A stretch of DNA of 24,499 nt, taken from assembly GCA_021296375.1 (NCBI GenBank), contig JAGWAQ010000032.1, positions 8,891 to 33,389 of the forward strand, in the 5' to 3' direction. The stretch is from Alphaproteobacteria bacterium (lineage in GTDB: Bacteria; Pseudomonadota; Alphaproteobacteria; Puniceispirillales; UBA1172). The position numbers were made by a program, and so were the translations under genes. Under the pieces are notes generated by a model. That model had not been told where the DNA came from and ran no database searches. It saw only the letters and a program-made list of their open reading frames with translations. How positions within the stretch are numbered: position 1 is the stretch's first letter; each line of letters begins with the position of its first letter. Positions 7,915-16,516 of this stretch are shown here, piece after piece.

Positions 7915-8271
7915 TTACTCCGGTTTCCAGGCTTCGTAATCACCCGTGGCAGGCTTGCGCTTGCCGCCCGCCAGCAAATGGCCCGCCGGGCGATGGGCGT
8001 GGATGGTCCCCGTCAGGTTGGGCAGATGATCTTTCTGCCAGGACCGGCGAGGGTAGCCGCCTTCAGGTGGCGGTGTGTCTTCGGTGTAATGCAGCCAGCC
8101 ATGCCAATCGGCAGGCACCTTGCTGGCTTCAGGTTGCCCCTGATAGACGACAAAACGCTTCAGCTTACCGCCGCGGCTGGCTTTGCGGCTCTCATAATAA
8201 TGGTTGCCGTGGACATCGGTGCCGATATGACGGCTCGACATGGCAATAAGAATTCGGGAGACGATGTTCAT
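7915..8271 (-). CDS. NADH:ubiquinone oxidoreductase accessory subunit, NDUFA12 family
   Basis: 118 residues from the ATG at 8271. The family signature is complete: GTDVHGNHYYESRK (17-30), RFVVYQGQPEASKVPADWHG, WLHYTEDTPP, PNLTGT and the C-terminal KPATGDYEAWKPE. NDUFA12 (17.2 kDa, B17.2) is a supernumerary subunit of respiratory complex I, present in mitochondria and in alphaproteobacteria, and it bridges the peripheral and membrane arms. The open frame extends further upstream to 8484, but that part translates repetitive leader DNA and lacks family similarity. The start at 8271 has a GAGAG/GAGTA-type ribosome-binding site that lies inside the last unit of a 13-bp repeat array. It is the first gene of a three-gene minus-strand operon. 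Confidence 0.93.
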   Translation of the reverse strand: MNIVSRILIAMSSRHIGTDVHGNHYYESRKASRGGKLKRFVVYQGQPEASKVPADWHGWLHYTEDTPPPEGGYPRRSWQKDHLPNLTGTIHAHRPAGHLLAGGKRKPATGDYEAWKPE

Positions 8272-8276
8272 CAGCT

Positions 8277-8344
8277 TACTCTCTCGGCGTCCTCTGTTGA
8301 CGTCTTCTGTTGGCGTCTTCTGTTGGCGTCTACTTCTGTTGGCG
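8277..8344 (-). repeat. 13-bp tandem repeat (5 units) in the leader of the NDUFA12 gene
   Basis: Read on the minus strand, the unit is CGCCAACAGAAGA. Units on the plus strand are 8277-8289, 8290-8302, 8303-8315, 8316-8328 and 8329-8344; the third and fourth are identical and the fifth carries a 3-bp insertion. The unit nearest the gene, CGCCGAGAGAGTA, holds the likely Shine-Dalgarno bases. One stray copy (12 of 13 bases) lies at 8493-8505. The unit length is not a multiple of three. Confidence 0.85.
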
Positions 8345-8593
8345 ATCAGGCCGTCCACATCACTTGAATGGCTGAAGCCTATCAATACCTCATGGGGTTG
8401 GGCTTGTCCATAAACGAACCCCTGGAATTTCAGAATCCATGGCAGAATCTGCGCCCGAAGCCGGAAAGCCTGGGGTTTCCCCATTGGGGGCGTCTTCTGC
8501 TGGCGCCACCGTCAGTTCCGTCCAGCCGGGGCGTGAACGGCGCTCGGTTGGGCGGCCCCAAAAAAAATGTTCATTAGGCCAAAAATTGCCACA
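8345..8593. other. Intergenic region between NDUFA12 and nrdJ, no supported gene
   Basis: The part upstream of the nrdJ promoter holds no gene that I can support. A 62-codon frame at 8439-8627 is Ala/Ser/Pro-rich, has no good ribosome-binding site and overlaps the nrdJ promoter. Two alternative stems share one arm: TGGGG (8471-8475) with CCCCA (8479-8483), or the same CCCC with GGGGG at 8486-8490. An A-rich run (AAAAAAAA) follows GGGCGGCCCC near 8561-8570. No B12 riboswitch consensus is seen. Confidence 0.5.
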
Positions 8594-8623
8594 TTGGCAC
8601 TTGGCATCCAACCCCAATATCAT
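8594..8623 (+). promoter_or_regulatory. Sigma-70-type promoter of nrdJ
   Basis: TTGGCA (8594-8599) and TATCAT (8618-8623) each match the sigma-70 consensus at five of six positions and are 18 bases apart. The TTGGCA hexamer is repeated at 8601-8606. Transcription would start near 8630, giving a leader of about 100 bases before the ATG. The -10 region is covered by the first NrdR-like box. Confidence 0.55.
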
Positions 8624-8658
8624 GTAGCTTAGGGGGATATGAATACAACATATGGGTG
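8612..8658 (+). promoter_or_regulatory. Two NrdR-like boxes upstream of nrdJ
   Basis: Box 1 (8612-8627) centres on CAATATCATGT, and box 2 (8643-8658) on ATACAACATATGGGTG. Each matches about 10 of 16 positions of the NrdR consensus acaCwAtATaTwGtgt, including the central C-w-A-x-A-T core. Box starts are 31 bp apart (15 bp between boxes), the spacing typical of tandem NrdR boxes. Box 1 overlaps the proposed -10, as expected for repression by the NrdR ATP/dATP-responsive repressor. Confidence 0.45.
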
Positions 8659-8731
8659 TGAAGATGAGAAATCGCTCCCAATTATCCCGCATTAATTGTG
8701 TAAAGAACGTGTAAAAACAAGGGTATCCCTA

Positions 8732-11700
8732 ATGAAACTAAACCGCCATTTTACCAAGCCAAACACCTCCCCCTACGACGCCATGTCATGGACCCACTCG
8801 ACCAGTGAGATCCGTAATCCTGACGGCACCGTGGTCTTCAAAGCTGAAAATGTTGAAGTGCCCGAGCATTTCTCGCAAGTGGCGACGGATATCCTCGCCC
8901 AGAAGTATTTCCGCAAGGCTGGTGTGCCGGCGCGGCTGAAAAAAGTGGAAGAAAACGCCGTGCCGTCTTGGCTGTGGCGTTCTGTGGCTGACGAAAAGGC
9001 GCTGGAAAAACTGCCTGAAGATGAACGGATGGTTGGGGAAACATCCGCGAAACAGGTTTACGATCGCCTGGCGGGCACATGGACATATTGGGGCTGGAAA
9101 GGCGGCTACTTCTCATCAGAAGCGGATGCCCAGACCTATTTTGACGAAATGCGCTACATGCTGGCCATGCAGATGGCGGCGCCGAACTCACCGCAATGGT
9201 TCAACACCGGCCTGCACTGGGCCTATGGTGTCGATGGCGCCGGTCAGGGCCATTATTATGTCGATTTCAAATCCGGCAAGCTGACGCGCTCCAATTCCGC
9301 TTACGAACACCCCCAGCCCCATGCCTGCTTTATCCAGTCCATTAATGATGACCTCGTCAATGAAGGCGGCATCATGGACTTGTGGGTGCGGGAAGCCCGG
9401 CTGTTCAAATACGGCTCCGGCACCGGCACCAACTTCTCGCGCCTGCGGGGGGAAACCGAGCCTCTGGCTGGTGGCGGCAAATCCTCCGGCTTGATGAGCT
9501 TCCTGCGGATTGGTGATCGCGCCGCCGGCGCCATTAAATCCGGCGGCACCACCCGCCGCGCCGCCAAGATGGTGACGGTTGATATCGATCACCCTGATAT
9601 TCTGGCCTATGTCGACTGGAAGGTCGTCGAAGAGCAGAAGGTCGCGGCGCTGGTTGCTGGCTCAAAGCTGGCGAAAGAACACATGAACGCCGTCATGGCC
9701 GCTTGCACCGATGACAGCGTCGCCCTTGAGGACCGCTTTTCCGCCAAGACCAACAAGCCGCTGAAAAAGGCCATCCTTGCGGCGCGCAAATCCATGATTC
9801 CGGAAAACTACCTCCAGCGGGTCATCCAGTTTGCTGAACAGGGCTTTACGGAAATCGAATTCAAGACCTATGACACCGACTGGGATTCCGAAGCCTACCT
9901 GACGGTGTCCGGCCAGAATTCCAACAACTCTGTGCGTGTCACCAACGACTACCTGCAAAAGGTGCTGGACAACAGCGAATGGGAGCTGATCCGCCGCACC
10001 GATGGCAAGGTAAGCGAAACCATCAACGCCAAGGAGCTGTGGGACAAGATTGCCTATGCCGCCTGGGCTTGCGCTGACCCGGGCCTGCAGTACGACACCA
10101 CCATCAACGAATGGCACACCTGCCCTGAAGGCGGCCGCATCAACGCGTCCAACCCGTGTTCGGAATACATGTTCCTTGATGACACCGCCTGCAACCTGGC
10201 GTCCATGAACCTGATGCAGTTCCGCAACGACGACAAGTCGTTCAACATCGAGGCCTATCAACACGCTTGCCGGTTCTGGACACTGACGCTCGAGATTTCC
10301 GTGCTGATGGCGCAGTTCCCGTCCAAGGAAATTGCCCAATTGTCCTATGACTACCGCACCCTTGGGCTTGGTTACGCCAATATTGGCGGGCTGCTGATGG
10401 CGGCTGGCCATTCCTATGACAGTGACGAAGGGCGGGCGATCTGCGCTTCCCTGACCGCGATCATGACCGGTGTCGCTTACGCCACATCTGCTGAAATCGC
10501 CAGTGAGCTGGGGGCCTTCCCGCGCTACAAGGAAAACGCCGCCCATATGCTGCGGGTGATCCGCAACCATCGCCGCGCCGCCCATGGTGAAGCGGCGGGC
10601 TACGAAGACCTGTCGGTTCTGCCGGTGCCGCTGAAAGCCAGCGATTGCCCTGACGCCCGTCTGCCGGAAGCGGCGGCGGCGGCCTGGGACAAGGCGCTTG
10701 AGCTGGGCGAAAAGCACGGCTACCGCAACGCGCAATCCACCGTTATCGCCCCAACCGGCACCATTGGCCTGGTCATGGATTGCGACACGACGGGGATTGA
10801 GCCTGACTTTGCCATCGTCAAGTTCAAGAAGCTTGCGGGCGGCGGGTATTTCAAGATCATCAACCGTGTCGTGCCGGAAGCGCTCGCCAACATGGGCTAC
10901 AAGGACGACCAGATTGATGACATCATCCGTTACGCCGTCGGCAATGGCAGCCTTGATAACTGCCAGTCCATCAGCATCAATGCCCTGAAGGACAAGGGCT
11001 TTACCGGTGATGTGCTGGGCAAGCTGAAAGATGCGCTGAAGTCGGCTTTTGACATCAAGTTTGCGTTCAACCGCTTCAGCCTTGGTGATGAGTTCTGCCG
11101 TGACGTGCTGGGCTTCAGCGACGAGCAGCTGAATGACTTCAACTTTGACATGCTGGCTGAACTCGGTTTCTCGAAAGACGAGATCGAGCATGCCAACACC
11201 CATGTCTGCGGCGCGATGACGCTTGAAGGCGCTCCGCACCTGAAGGATGAGCATCTGCCGGTATTTGATTGCGCCAACCCTTGTGGTCGCCTCGGCAAGC
11301 GCTTCCTGAGCGTGGACAGCCACATCACCATGATGGCGGCGGCCCAGCCGTTCATCTCCGGCGCGATCTCCAAGACCATCAACATGCCGAACTCCGCCAC
11401 GGTTGAAGATTGCGGCGAAGCCTACATGCTGTCCTGGCGCCTCGGGATCAAGGCCAACGCGCTCTATCGTGATGGCTCGAAACTCTCGCAGCCGTTGTCC
11501 GCCGCCCTGGTGGAAGACGACGATATGGACGAGGTCGAAGAGCTGATGGAAGCGCCAGCGGCGGCACAGGCCACCCGCATCGTCGAGAAAATCGTCGAGC
11601 GGTTTGTCACCACCCGCCACAAGCTGCCTGATCGCCGCAAGGGCTACACCCAGAAAGCCGTGGTCGGGGGGCATAAGGTCTACCTGCGGACCGGCGAATA

Positions 11701-12335
11701 TGAAGACGGCAAGCTGGGTGAGCTGTTCATCGATATGCATAAAGAAGGCGCCGCCTTCCGCTCGCTGATGAACAATTTTGCCATCGCGGTTTCCATCGGC
11801 CTTCAGTACGGCGTGCCGCTGGAAGAATATGTCGAAGCCTACACCTTCACCCGGTTTGAACCGCAAGGCATGGTGCAGGGCAATGACATGATCAAAATGT
11901 CGACCTCGATCCTGGATTACATCTTCCGTGAACTGGCGATCTCCTATCTTGATCGCAATGATCTCGGTCACGTTAATCCTGATGATCTGGACGCCAGCAC
12001 CACCGGCGCCGGTGAAAGCCAGTCTGACCTGGCGAAAGCCACCATCAGCTCCGGCTTTGTTCGCAACCGCAACATTGTCCTGTTGCGGACCGCGGGCGGC
12101 GAGGCTGTTGAGGTCGAGCAGGACGACGCGCCGCAAGCGCCGGTCATGTCAGCGGCCCGGCGCGGCGTCAAGCGCGGTCAGTGGCGCCGCCACGGACACG
12201 GCCACCCGTGTCCAGCAGGCCAAGATGCAAGGCTATGAGGGCGAGAATTGCGGCGAATGCGGCAACTTCACCCTGGTCCGCAACGGCACCTGCCTGAAGT
12301 GCAACACCTGCGGGTCCACCACCGGCTGCAGTTAA
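8732..12335 (+). CDS. nrdJ: B12-dependent (class II) ribonucleoside-diphosphate reductase, frameshifted near the 3' end
   Basis: A long class II RNR that makes deoxyribonucleotides using adenosylcobalamin, independent of oxygen. With the ATG at 8732 (AAGGG at 8719-8723, 8 bases upstream) the frame contains the first active-site Cys in PHACFIQS (Cys199), the NPCSE catalytic triad (474-478: Asn, Cys, Glu), GTGTNFSRLRGE and the conserved PTGTIG loop. This frame runs to a TGA at 12236-12238 and ends in an unrelated Arg/His-rich tail. The expected C-terminus, MQGYEGENCGECGNFTLV with CLKCNTCG further on, is encoded in the +1 frame and ends at 12335. Removing one C from CCC at 12156-12158 restores a 1200-residue protein. 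The missing tail carries the CxxC cysteines that re-reduce the active site. This may be an assembly error or a real mutation. A terminator follows. Confidence 0.93.
12156..12158 (+). other. Probable single-base insertion (frameshift) in nrdJ
   Basis: In the upstream frame the codons here read ATG TCA GCG GCC CGG CGC GGC GTC. Deleting one C from the CCC run gives ATG TCA GCG GCC GGC GCG GCG TCA, which enters the frame encoding SAVSGAATDTATRVQQAKMQ and then the conserved Cys-rich terminus. The run is the most economical place for the shift, but any position from about 12140 to 12175 would also be possible. Confidence 0.7.
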
Positions 12336-12368
12336 TGCTGGACGACGGCAACCGAACAACCTAAAGAC

Positions 12369-12399
12369 AAAGGGTGGGGCGAAATCCCCACCCTTTTTT
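12369..12399 (+). terminator. Intrinsic terminator after nrdJ
   Basis: An 11-bp perfect stem, AAAGGGTGGGG (12369-12379) with CCCCACCC and TTT (12386-12396), has a six-base loop CGAAAT and runs directly into TTTTTT (12394-12399). It lies 34 bases after the nrdJ stop at 12335 and before the RidA gene, so the two genes should be separate transcription units. Confidence 0.92.
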
Positions 12400-12429
12400 C
12401 GTAACGCCATTTTCTTGAAGGAGATACCC

Positions 12430-12903
12430 ATGGCTGGACAAATCGACGCGCGCCTTGCTGAACTTGGCATTGATCTTCCCGACGCCCCTGCCCCGGCGGC
12501 CAATTACCTGCCCTGGGTCATCACCGGCAATCTGGTGATGATTTCAGGCCAGATCCCCATGGCGGGGGGGGAGTTGGCGATCACCGGCACGGTTGGTGAT
12601 GGCACCGTTACCGAAGATGACGCCATCGCCGAAGCGCGCAAATGCGCCATTAACCTGCTGGCGCAACTGAAGACCGCCACCGGCGGTGATCTCGACAAGG
12701 TCAAGCGTGTCGTCAAGCTGGGGGGGTTTGTCGCCAGCCAGCCGTCCTTCACGATGCAGCCGAAAGTCATCAACGCCGCTTCTGACCTGATGGTTGAGGT
12801 GTTCGGTGATGCCGGTCGCCATTCGCGTTTCGCGGTTGGCGCCAGCGCCCTGCCGCTCGGCTGTGTTGTTGAAATCGAAGGCATCTTCGAAATCGAGGCT
12901 TAA
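12430..12903 (+). CDS. RidA/YjgF-family protein
   Basis: 157 residues. The Rid fold is recognisable from VMISGQIPMA (36-45), ARKCAINLLAQLKTA (69-83), VVKLGGFVAS (94-103) and the C-terminal LPLGCVVEIEGIFEIEA. The segment GRHSRFAVG contains the conserved Arg (Arg133) that in RidA positions the carboxylate of 2-aminoacrylate or related imines. RidA proteins hydrolyse reactive enamine/imine intermediates released by PLP enzymes. This is the longer (about 150-residue) subgroup, whose substrate is less well defined, so no symbol is given. AAGGAG (12418-12423) lies 6 bases before the ATG, which fixes the start here rather than at the upstream ATG at 12415. Confidence 0.9.
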   Translation: MAGQIDARLAELGIDLPDAPAPAANYLPWVITGNLVMISGQIPMAGGELAITGTVGDGTVTEDDAIAEARKCAINLLAQLKTATGGDLDKVKRVVKLGGFVASQPSFTMQPKVINAASDLMVEVFGDAGRHSRFAVGASALPLGCVVEIEGIFEIEA

Positions 12904-12951
12904 TCGCCGCACCCACCTTGTCCGCCTGCCGGTTTGTGATACATCATAATC

Positions 12952-14166
12952 ATGGATGATGAACGACAGGCAGGCGGTTTTAGTGATGACGCCGGGGAAG
13001 CCTCCCCCGACTGGCGCATCACGCTTAACGACAGCATCAACGTGATCCCCGCCGATGACTGGGACCGTTGCGCCGGGCCAGCCAACCCGTTGCAATCCCA
13101 CGCCCTGCTGAAAGCCATGGAAGACAGTGGTTCCGCCATTGCCGATACCGGCTGGATGCCACGTCACCTCACCCTGACCGATGCTGATGGCCGTATCCAT
13201 GGCGTCATGCCGCTTTACATCAAATCCCATTCCTATGGTGAATATGTCTTTGACCATTCCTGGGCTAACGCCTGGCAACGGGCGGGGGGGCAGTATTACC
13301 CGAAAGCGCAATCCGCCATCCCGTTCTCGCCGGTGCCGGGCCAGCGATTGCTGATCGACAGCCCTGACCCTGATGCCGCCTTTATCGCCCTCGCCCATGG
13401 CGCGATCGAAGCGACCGATGCCATGAACCTGTCAAGCCTGCACATCACCTTCCTGAGCGGTGGTGAGACGGAGGGGCTGAACCGCCAAGACCCGCGCTGG
13501 ATCAACCGCAAGGGGGTGCAGTTCCACTGGCGCAATCAGGGTTTTGATCATTTTGATGATTTCCTGGGGCTGATGGCGGCGCGCAAACGCAAGACCATCC
13601 GCCGCGAACGGCGGGAAATGCAGGGGCTGCGTTTTCATCACCTGACGGGGGATGACCTGACGCCAGCGCATTGGGACCGGTTCTACCAGTTCTACCTCGC
13701 CACCATCGAAAAGAAATGGGGCGGCGCCTACCTGACGCGCGAATTCTTTGACATCATCAGCCAGACCATGGCGGATCGCGTGCTGCTGGTGATGGCGGAA
13801 GATGAGGGCGAGATGATCGCCGGTGCGCTCAATTTCATCGGCACGGACACGCTGTATGGCCGCAACTGGGGCTGTCTTGATGACCGCCCGTTCCTGCATT
13901 TCGAGACCTGTTATTACCAGGCGATTGATTTTGCGATTGCCCGCGGCCTCACGACGGTTGAGGCGGGGGCGCAGGGGCTGCACAAGGTCCAGCGCGGCTA
14001 TGCGCCGGTGCCGACCTATTCATCCCACTATATTCCCCATGAAGAGTTTGCCCGGGTGATCGCTGATTTCACCCGCCGGGAAGCTCTTCAGGTTGATCGT
14101 GAGATCAAGGAGCTTGACGGCTGGTCTCCTTACCGCAAGGACGCCTCAGGAGACCACCAGCCTTAA
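12952..14166 (+). CDS. DUF482 family protein, GNAT/FemAB-like acyltransferase
   Basis: 404 residues, with no signal peptide or membrane segment. The sequence shows the family blocks NPLQSHALLKAMEDSGSA (46-63), VMPLYIKSHSYGEYVFDHSW (85-104), the basic ARKRKTIRRERREM motif near residue 210, and late segments WGCLDDRPFLHFETCYYQAI and GAQGLHKVQRGYAP. These are characteristic of COG3146/DUF482, a FemAB/GNAT-superfamily group whose donor and acceptor are not established; a role in peptidoglycan or amino-acyl transfer has been suggested for such proteins but is inference. No Shine-Dalgarno is visible before the ATG, which is flanked by a 9-bp inverted repeat (12922-12930 with 12969-12977). It is convergent with clpA, with 9 bases between the stops. 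Confidence 0.85.
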   Translation: MDDERQAGGFSDDAGEASPDWRITLNDSINVIPADDWDRCAGPANPLQSHALLKAMEDSGSAIADTGWMPRHLTLTDADGRIHGVMPLYIKSHSYGEYVFDHSWANAWQRAGGQYYPKAQSAIPFSPVPGQRLLIDSPDPDAAFIALAHGAIEATDAMNLSSLHITFLSGGETEGLNRQDPRWINRKGVQFHWRNQGFDHFDDFLGLMAARKRKTIRRERREMQGLRFHHLTGDDLTPAHWDRFYQFYLATIEKKWGGAYLTREFFDIISQTMADRVLLVMAEDEGEMIAGALNFIGTDTLYGRNWGCLDDRPFLHFETCYYQAIDFAIARGLTTVEAGAQGLHKVQRGYAPVPTYSSHYIPHEEFARVIADFTRREALQVDREIKELDGWSPYRKDASGDHQP

Positions 14167-14175
14167 GCGCCCTTC

Positions 14176-16512
14176 TTAAGCACCTTCAGGCGCCTTGACC
14201 TTTGGCTTGCGGGTTTTGCCCGATGGCGCCTTGGCTGATTTTTGGGGCGCTTCCGCCGCCGTCACCACCAGCCCCGGGACATCACCATCAGCGTCAGGGG
14301 CCATGGTATCGACCATTGCCGTGCCGCCATCGGTCAGGTTGCCGAACAGCAGTTCTTCCGCCAGCGGCTTCTTAACATGTTCCTGCACGACGCGGCCCAA
14401 CGGACGCGCGCCAAACGCCGGTTCATACCCCCGTTCCGCCAGCCAATCCCGCGCCGATGGGCTGAGGGTAATCGTCACCCCGCGATCCGCCAGTTGCGCT
14501 TCAAGCTGGAGGACAAATTTATCCACCACCTTGCGGACCACTTCCGGCGCCAGATTGGCAAACGGAATAATGGCGTCCAGACGATTGCGGAACTCCGGCG
14601 TGAAGGTTTTTTCAATCGCCTCGGTATCCGCGCCGGCATTCACCCCGCGGCCAAAGCCGATCGCCTGTTTGCTGAGCTGGGCTGCACCGGCGTTGGTCGT
14701 CATGATGATCACGACATTGCGGAAATCAATGGTCTTGCCGTTGTGGTCGGTCAGGCGACCGTTATCCATCACCTGCAGCAGCAGATTGAAGATATCGGGA
14801 TGGGCTTTTTCGATCTCGTCAAGCAGCAGCACCGCATGAGGGGTCTGGTCCACGGCGTCGGTGAGCAGCCCCCCCTGGTCAAACCCGACATAGCCCGGAG
14901 GCGCGCCGATCAGCCGTGAAACCGAATGACGTTCCATGTATTCCGACATGTCAAAACGGATAAGCTTGATGCCAAGACTGTCGGAAAGCTGGCGCGCGAC
15001 TTCTGTTTTGCCGACCCCTGTGGGGCCGCTGAAGAGGTAATTGCCGACCGGCTTTTCCGGCTCCCGCAAGCCCGCGCGCGCAAGCTTGATGGCCGAAGAC
15101 AAGGCCGTGATGGCGTTATCCTGGCCATAGACCATGCGCTTAAGATCATCCTCAAGACTGGCCAACGCCTGCTTGTCGTCGCGACTGACACTGCGCGGCG
15201 GGATGCGCGCCATGGTGGCGATGGTGGTTTCGATCTCTTTAGCGCCGATGACTTTCTTGCGGCGCGATGGCGCCACCAGCATCTGGGCTGAGGCCGCCTC
15301 GTCAATCACGTCAATCGCCTTGTCGGGCAATTTGCGGTCGCTGATGTAGCGCGCCGACAATTCCACCGCTGATTTCAACGCCGCTTGCGTGAAGCGCACA
15401 TCATGATGGTCTTCATAGGTGGATTTAAGGCCCGACAGAATTTTCACCGTATCGGCGACACTCGGCTCATTGACGTCGATCTTCTGGAACCGGCGGGACA
15501 AGGCACGGTCTTTTTCAAACCAGCCGCGAAACTCCTTGTAGGTGGTGGAACCGATGCAGCGCAATGTCCCTTCCTGCAAGGCCGGCTTGAGCAGATTGGA
15601 CGCGTCCATGGCCCCGCCTGACGTCGCGCCAGCGCCGATGATGGTGTGGATTTCATCAATGAAAAGAATCGCCTGGTCATCTTCCGCCACCTCTTGCATG
15701 ACGGCTTTCAGGCGTTCCTCGAAATCCCCGCGATAGCGAGTTCCCGCCAGCAAAGCCCCCATATCAAGAGAGTAAATCTTCGCTTCCGCCAAGACATCAG
15801 GGACGTCGGATTCGGTGATTTTCTTGGCCAGACCTTCGGCGATGGCGGTTTTGCCAACACCGCTGTCCCCCACCAGAAGGGGGTTGTTTTTGGTGCGGCG
15901 GCACAACACCTGAATGGCGCGATCGACCTCCGCGTGGCGGCCGATCAACGGGTCGATCTTGCCGTCGCGGGCTTTCTGGTTCAAGTCAACGGCATAGGTC
16001 GCAAGGGCGTTTTCCTTGGCATTGACCTCATCAGCCGTCGCTTCCGCCCCGTCAGCAGGGCGGGCGGCGCCACTAAAGGCGGCATTCTTGGCGATCCCGT
16101 GGCTGATGTAGCTGACCGCATCAAGCCGTGACATGTCCTGGGATTCCAGCGTCCAGACGGCGTGGCTTTCCTGTTCAGCGAACAGCGCGATCAGCACATT
16201 GGCGCCGGTGGCAGCATCCTGGCCTGACGATTGCGTATGGATCACCGCGCGCTGAAGCACGCGCTGGAAACTGGTGGTCGGCTGGGTGTCAACCTTACTG
16301 CCGGAAATGCTGGCAAGGGTATCCTCAAGATGGCTGGTCAGCTCGCTTTTCAGCTCATTGACATCAACATCACAGGCGACCAGCACTTCGAGCGCGTCGC
16401 TGTCTTCCGTCAGGGCCAGCAGCAAATGCTCAAGGGTCGCGAACTCATGGCCTTTTTCAGAAGCCAGCCCCATGGCACGACGGAGAGTATCTTCAAGTTC
16501 CTGGGATAACAT
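14176..16512 (-). CDS. clpA: ATP-dependent Clp protease ATP-binding subunit ClpA
   Basis: 778 residues. The N-terminal ClpN domain (1-140, LEDTLRRAMGLASEKGHEF) binds ClpS. The first AAA+ module has Walker A GDSGVGKT (215-222) and Walker B ILFIDE (282-287). The second has GPTGVGKT (496-503) and VLLLDE (561-566). The IGF tripeptide (618-620) is the loop that docks on ClpP. ClpA unfolds substrates, including N-degron proteins brought by ClpS, and threads them into ClpP. A short basic Pro/Lys-rich tail at the end is not part of the domain. It starts 4 bases after the clpS stop, with its ribosome-binding site (GGAATAA) inside the end of clpS, so the two genes are one operon. Confidence 0.97.
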   Translation of the reverse strand: MLSQELEDTLRRAMGLASEKGHEFATLEHLLLALTEDSDALEVLVACDVDVNELKSELTSHLEDTLASISGSKVDTQPTTSFQRVLQRAVIHTQSSGQDAATGANVLIALFAEQESHAVWTLESQDMSRLDAVSYISHGIAKNAAFSGAARPADGAEATADEVNAKENALATYAVDLNQKARDGKIDPLIGRHAEVDRAIQVLCRRTKNNPLLVGDSGVGKTAIAEGLAKKITESDVPDVLAEAKIYSLDMGALLAGTRYRGDFEERLKAVMQEVAEDDQAILFIDEIHTIIGAGATSGGAMDASNLLKPALQEGTLRCIGSTTYKEFRGWFEKDRALSRRFQKIDVNEPSVADTVKILSGLKSTYEDHHDVRFTQAALKSAVELSARYISDRKLPDKAIDVIDEAASAQMLVAPSRRKKVIGAKEIETTIATMARIPPRSVSRDDKQALASLEDDLKRMVYGQDNAITALSSAIKLARAGLREPEKPVGNYLFSGPTGVGKTEVARQLSDSLGIKLIRFDMSEYMERHSVSRLIGAPPGYVGFDQGGLLTDAVDQTPHAVLLLDEIEKAHPDIFNLLLQVMDNGRLTDHNGKTIDFRNVVIIMTTNAGAAQLSKQAIGFGRGVNAGADTEAIEKTFTPEFRNRLDAIIPFANLAPEVVRKVVDKFVLQLEAQLADRGVTITLSPSARDWLAERGYEPAFGARPLGRVVQEHVKKPLAEELLFGNLTDGGTAMVDTMAPDADGDVPGLVVTAAEAPQKSAKAPSGKTRKPKVKAPEGA

Positions 16513-16516
16513 CAGG

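Noticed and set aside
8439..8627. A 62-codon plus-strand frame before nrdJ
   Set aside because: No good ribosome-binding site, biased composition and overlap with the nrdJ promoter and NrdR-like box; not enough support for a gene.
8345..8731. Adenosylcobalamin riboswitch upstream of nrdJ
   Set aside because: The conserved B12-box core could not be found on the plus strand.
9662..12136. An 824-codon open frame on the minus strand opposite nrdJ
   Set aside because: It is the antisense shadow of a highly GC-biased coding gene; its translation shows no family motif, while the plus strand encodes NrdJ.
12140..12175. Programmed +1 frameshift in nrdJ
   Set aside because: The shift region has GCC CGG in frame, without a CCC-type slippery codon or stop codon at the shift; an insertion is the simpler reading, though not excluded.
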